A stretch of DNA of 64,000 bases from Ahaetulla prasina (Eukaryota > Chordata > Lepidosauria > Squamata > Colubridae), in contig NC_080539.1 in assembly GCF_028640845.1 (NCBI RefSeq), positions 304,578,016 to 304,642,015 on the forward strand, given 5' to 3'. A model generated the notes under the pieces. That model ran no database searches, was not told the origin of the DNA, and worked only from the letters and a program-made list of their open reading frames with translations. The position numbers were made by a program, and so were the translations under genes. Positions 1-10,776 of the stretch are shown in pieces (the stretch's first letter is position 1; each line of letters begins with the position of its first letter).

Positions 1-108
1 GGTATGACATCTTCACCACCACCAAACGCAACACAATGCAACCCCTTGTGAAGAACGAACAACTCAAGAATGATAACAAAAGAGACAAGACCCTGTTGCT
101 GAACTTGC

Positions 109-225
109 CTTAGTGCTGATATTTGCCCGCTTGGTCCCTGGTTTGCTTCTTCTCAGTTTGATAGAGGGAGACCGAAGTAAATTTTTTATTCTGCTCGTTA
201 TTGTGGAGCTTTCAACCGACATCAT
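109..225 (-). CDS. MAPKBP1: MAPKBP1 first coding exon (partial gene)
   Basis: This exon encodes 39 residues starting [19 protein letters not shown] and continuing with PSIKLRRSK. That closely matches the N-terminus I know for MAPKBP1, a WD40-repeat scaffold of JNK/NOD2 signalling and paralogue of WDR62. Two ATG codons occur in tandem (225-223 and 222-220), and either could be the start. An acceptor-like CTAAG ends at 229, so the exon probably begins at 228 with 3 nt of 5' UTR. After codon 39 (AAG) the next bases are GCAAGT, a good match to a GC-type donor, and no nearby GT donor fits the known protein junction. The remaining exons lie left of the window. The gene runs in the same direction as MGA, as in human. 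Confidence 0.9.
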
Positions 226-228
226 AGT

Positions 229-1500
229 CTTAGCGGGGAGAAAACACAGTCCCCTCTCAAATGCCTTCCACAAAGAAGTTCTGAGGGGCTGGATTTCACA
301 TCACTTTCAGGAGACTCCACACCTTCTTCTTTTACTTCATCATAGGGCTTCCACTCTAGGACACATCTGCTCTGCGATATGGCTATGCACAGTTCTTCTT
401 AGTTCAAAAGACCAAGATCAAAATAGACCTTTGAGAAATGAAAGGGGGGAGGGAGAGAGAACCAAGGTAAACCAATAATACAATCTTACAAGCATCTTAT
501 TCAGAATTCATGTAAAGTCACCACCATTCCCACACTGCCTCCAGTTTACAAAACGTGGCTGTTTTAAAAATGGGTGTGTGCATGTGACTGTAATACAAAG
601 ATCAAAATTTGAAGACAGCCCACTGCTCCAGCTCTGGAGGTGAGGGACAACTCCTACTAACAATTGCATGGACATGTTCAGACACTGAACCACAAATGCA
701 TCAACCACATTTCCCCAAACATGCGGTCCAAATCCAATTTAATCTAATCTTAATCTGTAACCCAAAGCCACACAAATGTAGAAAATTGAATTCCTTAATT
801 CCTGATGTAGTTAATTATATATATTTATGAAGGTAGCTTAACAGACAAACCAGACTACTTGACAGGGGAATCCTTATTTTACAGGGGAGTGCTTTGCAAA
901 TTTCCCAGGAAATTCCCCCCTACTATTCTGTGTGGAGTTAACAACACGCAGTTACCGTGTTGCAAATGCTTAAGGATTACCCTTTTAAGAAAAAGAAATC
1001 AGACACCTAAGCCAAGTAAATCAAAATAATATCGTTGGCAATTCGATCAACTCGTGGGTTTTGAGCTCTGCTTTTAATATAGTGGGCATTTGTCAAGCTT
1101 AAAGACGATTCACTGCCACAAACGCTTCACTTAACGCATTAAAAAGAGAACCACGTCCATCCAAAGAAGCTCAGAGCGTCAACCACCCCCCCCCCCAAAA
1201 AAAAAAAACCCTTCTCAATGACTGTGAAGTCAATAAAAGGAACCGGACGGAGATTTCCGAAAAGAAGTTTGCCTAAAACCTCTTGCCCATCCGCGAAGGC
1301 GAGGAATGTACAAAGGGAGGTCGAATTTATAACACTAATGCAGAAGCCCTTCCAGCTTTTTTCAGGCCAACAATAGGATGACGAGGATGGAGAAATCGGC
1401 GAGTAATTCAGCCCGACCCGTTTTCTGCCATAAAAAACCACGAAACGCAGCTTGCTTCTGGCTTTAAAGGAAGCCCCTTCGTTTTGTGGGGGGGGGGAAC
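229..1500 (-). other. Probable MAPKBP1 intron 1
   Basis: This lies between the first coding exon and the CpG-rich block. No conserved coding signal is visible. It holds a poly-C/poly-A run at about 1184-1209 and otherwise unique sequence. A donor-like CCAAG|GTAACA on the minus strand near 1510 could end a noncoding exon 1. Confidence 0.45.
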
Positions 1501-1594
1501 CTTTGTTACCTTGGAAAAGGGGCATCGGCGCTCCGTAGAGGAAGGGTAAAAAAATAAAAATAAAAAAGCGAGCCCTCTCCCCCAGTTCTCGTCC

Positions 1595-2530
1595 ATGCAG
1601 CCGGGTTTCGTCCTTTCGCGAGCCACGGTCGCATTCAAAAAAAGCCCCCTTGCCTTTCCCGGCGCTGCCGCCTGCCGTCTTTCTTCTCTAGCCGGCTCGG
1701 TTCGGCTTTGCGGGCTTCCCAAAAGGGGAAGGCGGGGGCCACGGGAGCCCTCCAGCTGCAAGGGGGAAGCTCCCTCTAAGCGGCTGCGGGAGCTGGGGGA
1801 AGCGAACGAGGCGAGACGGGAGGGGGTGGGGGAGAGAGAAAAGGGCTGCCTTCCTTCCCTCGCTTTTCGAGGCTGCTCGCTCGCTCGCTCGCAGCCGGTC
1901 CTCCCCGCTCCTCTCACGCCCGCTGACAGCGACGGCTTTGGCGAAGTCGGCGGATCACCCGTGCCGGGAAGGCTGCCAGAGCGATCCCCGCCTCCCCGCC
2001 GAGCCTGGGCTCCAGCCCCCAGGATCGTCCCTCTCCTTGGGCTCCTCCTCCTCCTCCTCCTCCTCCTCTTCTTCGCTCAGCTGTTTCTCCTCCGCGAGTC
2101 CCGAGCTGGCGACCCCGCTCTGCCGCCTCCGGTTAAGTCTCCCTCTGGAGCTCGCCTGGCTCTTGACAGCGCCGTCCCCGCCAGCCAGCCGGATTCCGCG
2201 GAGGCTATGGTGGCCTAGGCAGACCAAACGCCGAAACGGAGACGAAATCACCGACCGGCCTGCCTCCCTCGATTTCACGGCGTCGATTTCGGAGGGCGGG
2301 AAATGGGGGAATGGATTTCTCGACCGCAGAGCTCCTGCAGGAAGAAGGCGGCTCCTTTTCACGGCGGGGGAGAAACCCGGCGAACGTCTTTGCCCGCCCT
2401 CTTTGGCTGGCTGGCTGGCTTGAATCGGCAAGCAAAAATTGAACCGGTTTGGAGACCTTGCCGGTTTGTTTCCGGAACACCTAGACGTGTTTTTACGCGG
2501 AGCCCGAGCCACGGACCCATCTGAGGTCTC
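1595..2530 (-). promoter_or_regulatory. CpG island, probable MAPKBP1 promoter and 5' UTR exon
   Basis: This is a strongly GC-rich, CpG-dense block in an otherwise AT-rich window. It lies about 1.4-2.3 kb upstream of the MAPKBP1 start codon on the minus strand, where a CpG-island promoter and noncoding first exon are expected. It includes a (CTC)n run near 2041-2070 and a Ser/Lys-rich open frame on each strand, which I read as composition artefacts. The transcription start cannot be fixed from sequence. Candidate exon 1 donors on the minus strand are near 1510 (CCAAG|GTAACA) and 1912 (GGGC|GTGAGA). Confidence 0.6.
2041..2070. repeat. (CTC)n trinucleotide run in CpG island
   Basis: About ten CTC units, with flanking interrupted CTC/TTC, within the probable MAPKBP1 promoter. 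Confidence 0.85.
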
Positions 2531-2710
2531 CACGATAGATTATTAACGGCATTATTAGGTGGGGTTTGCCAACTTTTTCTCCAAACTTAGGAAGGACCCT
2601 GTGCTATAAGAAATGTGTGGAATACAGGAAAATAAGACCCCCTTTTTAAAAACCACCCTGAAAGGAATTCTGAAATCAGTGGCATCTCGGCTTCCTCCAT
2701 ACAGGTAGTC

Positions 2711-2870
2711 CAGAATAGAATAGAATAGAATAGAATAGAATAGAATTTTATTGGCCAAGTGCGTTTGGACACACAAGGAATTTGTCTTGGTGCATATGCC
2801 CTCAGTGTACATAAAAGAAAAGATACGTTCATCAAGATACAACATTTACAACACAATTGATGATCAATCA
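2711..2870 (-). mobile_element. CR1/L3-type LINE 3' end with (AATAG)n
   Basis: On the minus strand this reads as the 3' end of the element seen in full at 10777-11728: a conserved segment with GTGTCCAAACGCACTTGGCC, then ATAAAA and (ATTCT)n at 2711-2745. It is inserted in the surrounding MITE. Confidence 0.75.
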
Positions 2871-2935
2871 ACTTAACATCTCATTTAGCGACCGTTCAAA
2901 GTTTACAATGGTACTGGGAAAAAGGGACTTATGAC

Positions 2936-3073
2936 CAGTGGTGGGAATTCAAGTAATTTAACAACCAATTTTCTGCCCTAATGATTTATTCCAACAACCA
3001 GTTTGCCAATCTGCTCAGAAAATTAACAACCGGTTCTCCCGAAGTGGTGCAAACTGGCTGAATCCCACCACTG
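2936..3073. mobile_element. hAT MITE, 138 bp, with 8-bp target duplication
   Basis: Termini are CAGTGGTGGGAATTC and its near-complement GAATCCCACCACTG. Flanks CTTATGAC at 2928-2935 and 3074-3081 are identical 8-bp direct repeats, typical of hAT insertion. It carries no coding capacity and lies inside the larger MITE. Confidence 0.88.
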
Positions 3074-3389
3074 CTTATGACCATTTTTCACACTTACAAC
3101 CATTGCCGCATCCCCAGGGCCACATATTTTAAAATTCAGATGTTTTGCATTTGGCTCCTGTTTGTGATGGTTGCAGTGTTCTGGGATCATGTGATCATTT
3201 TTTGTAACCAAGCAAAGTCAATGGGAAAGGCAGATTCACGTAACAACGGGGTTACTGACTTAACTGCTGAAACTTTCCACTTAACTGTGGAAAGTCATAA
3301 AATGAGGCAAAACTCACTTAACAAATGTTTCACTTAGCAACATAAATGTTAGGCTCAATTGTGTTTGTAACTCAAGGACTACCTGTACC

Positions 3390-4458
3390 TAAAAGCCAAA
3401 TTTGGTTGCTGCACTAATTCAGGTACTGTACATCTGCCTAAGTTTGCATAATCTGCTAAGCCTTTGTATGATCTGCCTGGTTTTGACTTAACATAATATG
3501 TGAACAAATGGTTTGTAAATCATGCCTTGCAATTTAGGTGTTCTGTGGCCCCAATCAAGTAAACTATAGATAAGCAAAATGTGGCTATACTACATGCTAT
3601 CTGAAGTGCTCTACTGTTCAATCATCATGCCTCAGAAGGAAGACATTTGATTAAAGGTAATTTACTACCAATTAAAGCTAATACAATCCATCACCATTTC
3701 TACACTAAGCTAACCTATGCAAAGGTCTACCTAGGCTTAAATTTTTGGGTTTTTCTCCCCTGGTTTATGTATGTATGGAGAATGTGTTTGGGCAAAGATA
3801 GGTTCAGCTCTCCTCCAGCCTAAGTATTTCTTGGCAAACAGTAAGGATGCTGACTAAGAATTGAGTCTTAGCCCGCATTCCTAAAAGTGTTTACACAAAT
3901 GCTATACTTCTTTTGGCACTCAACTGTCTTTACTTCCTGATAATGACCAATGAAATTATTCAACAGACATATGCCTTGCTCAGCACAAATCAGGTTGCAA
4001 GTGTGCTTATGTTTAAAAGCAGCACAAAGTAAGTAACAATTCTATTTAAGCTCAAATGGTCCTAACTACATCTTTCCGGGAACAAATACAGAAAGCAACC
4101 AGAGTAGATCACTGTCATGAAATGTTTAAGAATGGTTTGGTATCTGCTAAAAGTTCTTGTCACAGTACAGGTACCTATTAATTCCATAGCTGCCTTTTCC
4201 AACTTTTTCTGTTTCAGGATGTCACATTCCAGTATGTGTTTTGTACACGGTATTGCTATCTTCCTAGGCAAGAGATGTTAAAGCTGTAATCCTACATACA
4301 TTTACAAGGATGATCATGGCCATAAGATTTCTAGCTGCATCTCAGACCCTTTCATTACAGGTTTGTTTTTAAAACTGCTTATCAGATCATATTTGCTTTC
4401 ATTTTATTCTCTGTATGTCCCATCAGAGGAGAAAATTGCTGCACTGGAGACTAGAACA
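3390..4458. other. Intergenic, no feature recognised
   Basis: AT-rich unique-looking sequence without long open frames, recognised repeats or RNA genes. Confidence 0.5.
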
Positions 4459-4800
4459 GAACAGAACAGAACAACTGAGTTGGAAGGGACCTTGGAGGTC
4501 TTCTAGTCAAACCCCTTGCTCAGGCAGAAAATCCTATACCATTTCAGAGAAATGATTGTCCAATCTCTTCTTAAAAACTTCCAGTGTTGCAGCATTCACA
4601 ACTTCTGGAGGCAAGTTGTTCCACTGATTTATTGTTGTAACTGTCAGGAAATTCCTCCTTAGTTCTAGATTGGTTCTCTCCTTGATTAGTTTCCACCCAT
4701 TGCTTCTTGTCCTGCCTTCAAATGCTTTGGAGAATAGCCTGACTCCCTCTTCTTTGTGGCAACACTTCCTAAAACTTCAGTTCTTGACCCTTCTTTTCAC
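4459..4800 (-). mobile_element. CR1 LINE 3' fragment
   Basis: GAGTTGGAAGGGACCTTGGA and following sequence is the reverse complement of the CR1 3' end (TCCAAGGTCCCTTCCAACTC). The same block recurs at 11884, 27203 and 58862 on this strand, and at 38975 and 58515 on the other. Confidence 0.85.
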
Positions 4801-5373
4801 ACAAGCAGTAAACTCACATGGAAAGACACAGTACTGTATAAAGCACTTTCACAAACTAATGAATATGACTACCAAACTAGAAAGTCTGTTAAAAAGGATT
4901 AGCAACTTCACAGAGAAGATATTCCCAAATCTGTAATTGTGTAATACTTTGTGTAGGATCAACCAAAATAGCACACAAAGATCTACAATGTTCACCAGGT
5001 GGGGAAGATGCAAGGTATCCCAAACACTAGGTCAGGGGTTTATTTCATGAGGTCTGCAGTAGGATTTACTTTTGAACATACAGTAAGAGCCAGCAGCCTA
5101 ACGTTTTATAAGAGATTGCATACTAGAGCATTCACATTCACAAACCTGGTTTAGAGAACCTCCTACTGCCTTATCAGGAAAGGTGTCAGCTCACATTTTG
5201 TAAGTGTGTAATTTGAAGCTGCGCCATGATTGCCAAACCAAGCAAACTAGAAATAGCCAGAGTAACTAGACACAAGTGCCGTATTCCAAATCTTCATATG
5301 ACTGCAGACTAAATGGACCACCTGCCTTTCAAGTCCTTCTTTACCAACATTACATGAAGCCAAAACCAACATG

Positions 5374-6687
5374 GAAGTATTGTTTTTCCTATTTGGAACA
5401 GAAATTATAAAATAACAAGGTCGGCAAAATATAAAGAAAATCAATGCAAAATGTTCTACCATTGGCATATGGCTCCCTCAAGGTTGGCAAAAATATATCC
5501 AAATTTAACCCCAAATTGTTGGAATGCAGACAGAAACGGTACCATGGTGGGTGTGTCCAGAGTCAAAAAAACATTGGAAAAAAATAAAAAATTGGTTACA
5601 GGAAATAACTGGTGTCCAACTGGAATATACACTGGAATTGTTCCTTCTGGGAATAATGAGAAAAACTTATGACAAGAAAACAAGACACATGATTATACGT
5701 ATAACAACCGTGGCAAGACTGGCTTTTGCGCAATGTTGGAAGAACATAAAGACGTCTTCCGAGGATTTAATAATCCAAAATTTTTTTGACTGTGCTGAAA
5801 TGGATAGACTATCTTTGGAACTGAAAGGAATGACAGACGTGGAATATTATGTATCATGGGAGAAATGGTACAAATTGTTTGAAAATAGAAGAATGAAACA
5901 AAGACTCGGGCACAGTAAAAATTTGATGAAGTAAAATGTATAGGGTATAGGAACTTTGTAGTGATATGTAGTGTAAATGGCCACATGTCGTGTCCCACTC
6001 CTCCGCTGACGGCCGGGTCAGGGAAATCCGAATCAGGCTTGCCTCTGCAGCTCTGCCCAAAGTCCTAGCAAAGTCCTCAGAGCAGGCAGGAGACCAGAAA
6101 GTGACTTCAGCAAGATAAGTTCGACTTTGCCTGACTCAGAGACTGCCAGAAAGCAGATCCTTTATATAGGCCATGTGGTATGGCTCCATGACTCAGCACT
6201 CATTAAGGCCTGCCCCTTCCTTCCTTCTGTTGCCTCCGCCTATCCAGTCTTCTGATGCGAGGGTCACTCCAATCAGCAGCTGTTGGAAATAAACCTTCCT
6301 CAGGCTCACATGCTGTGGAGGAGGGGGAGGGGTCTAGCTGCTCCATTTGCCTGGGCATGGAGCCAGGGCTGGGGCTGGGGGGTGCTCCCTCCTCTGCAGC
6401 CTGCTTGGGCATGGAGCCAGGGCTGGGACCGGGAGGTGCCCCCTCCTCTTCAGCTTGTCTGGGCATGGAGCCAGGACTGGGGCCGGGAGGCATACATTCC
6501 TCCGTGTTCGGGAGCAGATAAGAAGGCCCCGGCTGCTGTGAGAGCAGGCAAGACACAACACCACAGTTCTGCACAAAGATTTTCTTTTTGCATTTTTGTA
6601 ATTTCGTATTGTTATAATTATGTTTTTGTCTTTGTTTGTTTTAAAATTAATAAAATATGTTTTTTTAAAAGAAGTATTGTTTTTCCT
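5374..6687 (+). mobile_element. 5'-truncated L1, with 17-bp target duplication, split by a solo LTR
   Basis: The body spans 5391-6670. It is flanked by identical 17-bp repeats (GAAGTATTGTTTTTCCT at 5374-5390 and 6671-6687). The open frame 5524-5934 matches the C-terminus of vertebrate L1 ORF2 (VPWWVCPESKKHWKKIKNWL). The 3' UTR resumes at 6566 and ends with AATAAAATATG and poly-T/A. The solo LTR at 5986-6560 sits between ORF2 and the tail, so it is the younger insertion. The element is dead because its 5' end is missing. Confidence 0.9.
5986..6560 (-). mobile_element. Solo LTR, 575 bp, 5-bp target duplication
   Basis: It begins TGTCGTGTC and ends GACACAACA, an inverted TG...CA end pair. CCACA flanks both sides (5981-5985 and 6561-6565). 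Read on the minus strand it carries a TATA-like TATATAAAGG promoter. Three copies of a ~55-bp GC-rich unit (GGCATGGAGCCAGG...) lie at about 6353-6500. There is no internal coding region, so it is a solo LTR. The 5-bp duplication fits Gypsy-type or some ERV families; I cannot decide which. A close relative is at 53830-54349. Confidence 0.88.
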
Positions 6688-6689
6688 TT

Positions 6690-7329
6690 CCTAGCAGGCC
6701 TTTCTAACACTTGGTGCTTCTTCTCACTTCTTCTTTATGTGCCATATTTTTCTTTTCTCTCTCCTAGCTTTCTGTACAAGTGGTGGGATTTGTGCAAAAC
6801 TACTTTGCCTGGTATCCCATTTTCTCTTTTTTTAATCTTTAATTTATCTTTAATCTAACCCTAAAGAATGTGTGGGGGAAATAAGGTGAGGAGTGCCATA
6901 ACCAGTATTTCCCACTGGCTGAGAAAGGAAAGATAGAAATGCACCTGGAAGCCCAGGGGAGGAACGGTACACTTTCCAAAACGGCTGTGACTCAAAGAGC
7001 ATATCAGTGATTGGAGCATATCTGTTCCCATCTCTGCAATAAATCTACATTTGTTTGCTTGTTTTGGCCTGGAGTAGAGACTAGCTTGTTTTAAAGCTTT
7101 CTCCCAAATACTGCCCAAGGTTAAAAGTTACACCTTTTTTTTCTTCATTTTTGGAACAGTGTTCTACTACAGTTGATGAAACTTTATTCTGAGTCATCTT
7201 TAAAGCTTTCTGCCTTGATATCAGAAGAGAGCTTAACTCTCACATCTGTCATCAATGTTCAGACATGGCATGGAAGAAAAGGACTGTTGGGGCAAACCAA
7301 GGGCCCTGACCGGTATCTAGTATATGGTG
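6690..7329. other. Intergenic, no feature recognised
   Basis: Unique-looking sequence after the L1 target repeat. I see no repeat or coding signal. Confidence 0.45.
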
Positions 7330-7337
7330 GGCAGATT

Positions 7338-7666
7338 CAGGGGTGAAATGCTACTAGTTTGGACTGGTTCATCCGAGCAGGTAGTAATAAAAGCTACCGG
7401 TTCGGGCGAATTAGTATTTCCAATGATCAGCTGTGCTGCACGATTTGTATTCGCTAGAAACCAGGAAATCCTGCTTTCTAGCAAATCTAAATCGCGTGGC
7501 ACAGCTGTTCCCCCCCCCTCACTGTTCTACTTACCTTAGAAAAGGCTTCTTAATTCTCCTTTTTCAGCGCTGCACGGTAGCGCCTGCAGTGCATATGTGT
7601 GAAAAGCGTGCGTTTGGTGCGCATGTGCAGCGAACCAGTAGCAGACTTCGGAGCATTTCACCCCAA
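7338..7666. mobile_element. hAT-like MITE, 329 bp
   Basis: The left end CAGGGGTGAAATGCT pairs with the right end AGCATTTCACCCC. Flanking 8-mers GGCAGATT (7330-7337) and AGCAGATT (7667-7674) differ at one base, consistent with an old hAT target duplication. No coding capacity. Confidence 0.75.
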
Positions 7667-7774
7667 AGCAGATTGCTGGGAAATCTACATGCAGAGAATG
7701 AAGGCAATAGCGCTTCTAGCAAGGGGCTTTTTGGACATGCCTGTTAAAAGTAGAATTGCTTTTTTAACACTGGC

Positions 7775-7950
7775 ATTTTTTTTTTCTTTTTAAGAAATCT
7801 GTGAGCATTTATTTCTTAGTTCAGTTCAGATGCCATAGTCGTCGTCCTCCTCTTCCTTTTCTCCACAATCATATCATACTTTCTGATCTGTCACAATATT
7901 TCCCTGACTATCTGGGGAAAAAAGGAAATATGTCTCTCTCACAGAATATC
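7775..7950 (-). pseudogene. Possible processed pseudogene 3' end (unidentified)
   Basis: On the minus strand an open stretch ending EKEEEDDDYGI is followed by TGA, a short UTR, AATAAA near 7811 and an A-rich tract at 7775-7795. Upstream of the acidic tail the frame is broken, suggesting decay. A pyrimidine-rich tract ending CCCCAG near 7910 makes a real terminal exon an alternative. I do not recognise the parent gene. Confidence 0.3.
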
Positions 7951-7989
7951 CATACTGTTTGAAGCTCCGTTAACACAAGTAGAGCTGAC

Positions 7990-9220
7990 ATTTTATAAGT
8001 GGTGATTTGCAGTCTTGTGGAGAAGACGGCAAGTAGCAAAACAAGATCTTCCATCATCCGTCACCCCATTTTGTCAACTTACTTTTGATCCACAGTGTGC
8101 TGTTTGCACCATTTGGGCCTTGTTACAGAATTTATGTTCTGTATTAAATGCCCTAAGGTTTCTTAAGTCAAAGTTTGCATTTAGCCATTGATCAATTGTA
8201 AAGCAAGAGTTCTCGAGGCAATGTACCATCATATATGATTAAAAGTGAAATTAGAAAAAATACCAGATGACATCATTCAAATCTATTACACAAAGCTGCT
8301 GAATGGCTAAGTTACAAATCAAGAGCAACAATAATAACTGTAGTAAATACAGTATAAAAATTATTAATTGCTTGTGTGTTTAAATACTTCATCCCCTAAT
8401 AACCTTGCAAATCAAATATCTCTTGGGCCTCCTTCCATGATCAGAATACTGCAGCTCAATACTGCATTTCTTTCTAGTTTGTGTATTCTATATATTAAAC
8501 GTTTTTATATTATGCACATTTACACAGAGATAATTACATTGTTGACAGCTTTTATCTCTTTAAAGTGTTTTAGGGTTGCATTCTAGATGGTGAGGGAAGC
8601 CTGTTTTATTTTAAAGATCAATGCAGAAGAGGAGAACCATCTGTTCCCCCCTTCCTTCACTGTTCATCCATTAAAATAGCATGGTTGGGATAACTACATT
8701 GGAATGGCTGGCATATGAAGATACCTGACTTTGAAGGTACAGTACCTCATGTATAGGCAATGTCACTGGACATCTTGCTGTAAGAAATAGATTCCTGATC
8801 TTTTTCAAATCCCAATGGCATACTGATCAGCTCATTATGGTAAATGGCAGCATGTTTCCTCAATTCCAATCAGCAAAATGCATGATGTTTTGTTGCATCT
8901 CACTATTGCAATTAAAGATGTTTCAGTGTCATACACTAAACAACATCCAACCCTTGATCTGTAATAGTAGATGTTGTGCTAATTACACTTTATTAGATGA
9001 CTACAATATTCACATTCACTTTGTGTGTCACATTAAGCCTAAGGCTCAAGGATTTCCGGTAGATTGTCACACACATTTAATTATAAAGTCTTAATATGTG
9101 GTAATAAATTGAGGAGATGAAGTAATGGAATTTGTCATTTGTGTTAATTACTAAGAGCACCCTCCCTTGTTCTATTTAGTATTTATATTTGTTTTGGTAG
9201 AAATTTGCATGGTTACAGCC
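7990..9220. other. Intergenic, no feature recognised
   Basis: AT-rich unique-looking sequence. Only short open frames without recognisable similarity. Confidence 0.45.
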
Positions 9221-9224
9221 TTAG

Positions 9225-9475
9225 GTGATGACGATAAATTTATCCATTCAGTTGTGTCCGACTTTTGGCGATTATATGGGCCAGGTCTCTCCACATCTTC
9301 TAATCTTGCGCTACTTGTTTGAGTTTTTTTATGCTCTGCTTGGTATCAGCTTTGATGGTGTCCAGTCACCACATTCTTTGGTGGTCTGGTTTCCTTTTAC
9401 CGCTAATTCTTCCAAACAGGATTGCTTTCTCCATCCAGTGAATTGCCCCACATGGCATGGCCAAAATAAGTGAGA
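9225..9475 (-). mobile_element. Bov-B (RTE) LINE 3' end
   Basis: On the minus strand the segment ends GTCGGACACAACTGAATGG, the characteristic Bov-B/RTE tail. It is preceded by degenerate reverse-transcriptase C-terminal sequence. The element is widespread in squamates and is the partner of Sauria SINEs. Confidence 0.8.
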
Positions 9476-9479
9476 TGCA

Positions 9480-10776
9480 GTTTTGTGATTTATAGCCTTA
9501 GGAAACAGGTGCAAAAGGAACCTGGGGCACAGATCTAGGGCTCTGTAATTTGGAAAGGTCCACAAATGATCAGAAGCAATGACAAGGGTTTCAGGACAGT
9601 AAAAGAAAGTGCTTGCAGACAAATCTACTGGTTCATGTTACTGTTCGTTATTAAGTATTTTCCAAGCTTTGCAGAAACAGACATTGCCTTTAGGGATTGC
9701 GGCTGAGCTTTTCTGTGGGTTTTCGGGATTTGATAGAAAACTCCATGTAAAGTTGATTTTGAATTTCTCATACTTTTATTGAATAGTAGTCAGTTTCACT
9801 TTTAGACACATGCTTTAGATTTGCCCTAGCCAAGCCTGGTTCTTCCACCTTCTCTTGGTCACTTTTAATGATAAGATGCAGAGAATGAAATCTCAACCTG
9901 AGATATAAAATTGTTATTGAAATTTTTCCCTTCTATTGAATTGTGCAGCCTAAAGCTTTTCTAAGCATGCACTGAATATGTTTGCAAGTCATACAATTAG
10001 GAGATGCCTACCTTTCTATGTTTCTAAGTACTGTAAATACTACTATTTAGCATTAGGAAAGGGCCTAATGCTAAACACTGGACAACAATTTCCTGTCAGT
10101 CTGGCAACCAGCTTTTTTTGACTGGTAAAATCTCTTCTCTCCTGTCCTCTTTGACTTCTGCAAAGTTCACCACCTTTATGCTCTCATCTGTTTCCAGAGG
10201 CTTCAGACTTCTCAGACCAACTTTTTGAGAACAAAACAAAGTTTTATCAGTCTATGTTAATACTATTCAGTCGTCTTTGGATTACCTTACTTATTTTCAT
10301 AATAAACCAAATCAAATCTTCAACATCTATCATTTTTAGATCCATTTTAATTGCCAGATATTATATCCACCTCCACTCCAGCTCTCCCAATTCATCCTCC
10401 TAAAGTTGTATCTGATATTTTAAGATAAGCAGAAACGATTTGCCAAACTTTCTCAATTCTGGGGGTGGGATTGATTGCATGGCTGTTTTTAGTTGGTGGA
10501 TAGTTTAAGATTCCATCTTTGATGCCAGCCCAACTGACCTTCCGTCTGAACCTTTTCCTGTGAGAAACTAAACTAACGCTCAGCTTCTCTTATCAACTAG
10601 CTAGCACAAAGTGTCTGGGTTTCTGCATGTATACACAAAGAGCAGCAGGGAGCCATGCTTGAATGCAGGCTGTCACAATAGAAGTATTGAATCATAGGAA
10701 ACTCCAGTCACTGATCCAGGGCTTCCATTGGTCACATATACTCCATGCATATTCTCAGCAGTAAGGTCTGATTTAT
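9480..10776. other. Intergenic, no feature recognised
   Basis: No convincing exon, RNA gene or repeat terminus was found here. Confidence 0.4.

Larger units (their letters stand above)
2699..3386. mobile_element. Tc1/mariner-like MITE carrying two nested insertions
   Basis: The ends are inverted repeats (CAGGTAGTCC at left, GGACTACCTG at right) flanked by TA on both sides, suggesting TA target duplication. The interior (ACTTATGACC, AACTCACTTAACAAATG) matches at least seven other copies in the window. A CR1/L3 tail (about 2711-2870) and a 138-bp hAT MITE (2936-3073) interrupt it. Confidence 0.7.

Noticed and set aside
1595..2533. Several 160-200 codon open frames on both strands in the CpG island
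   Set aside because: They overlap on opposite strands, are low complexity (Ser or Glu runs from CTC repeats) and follow from high GC content.
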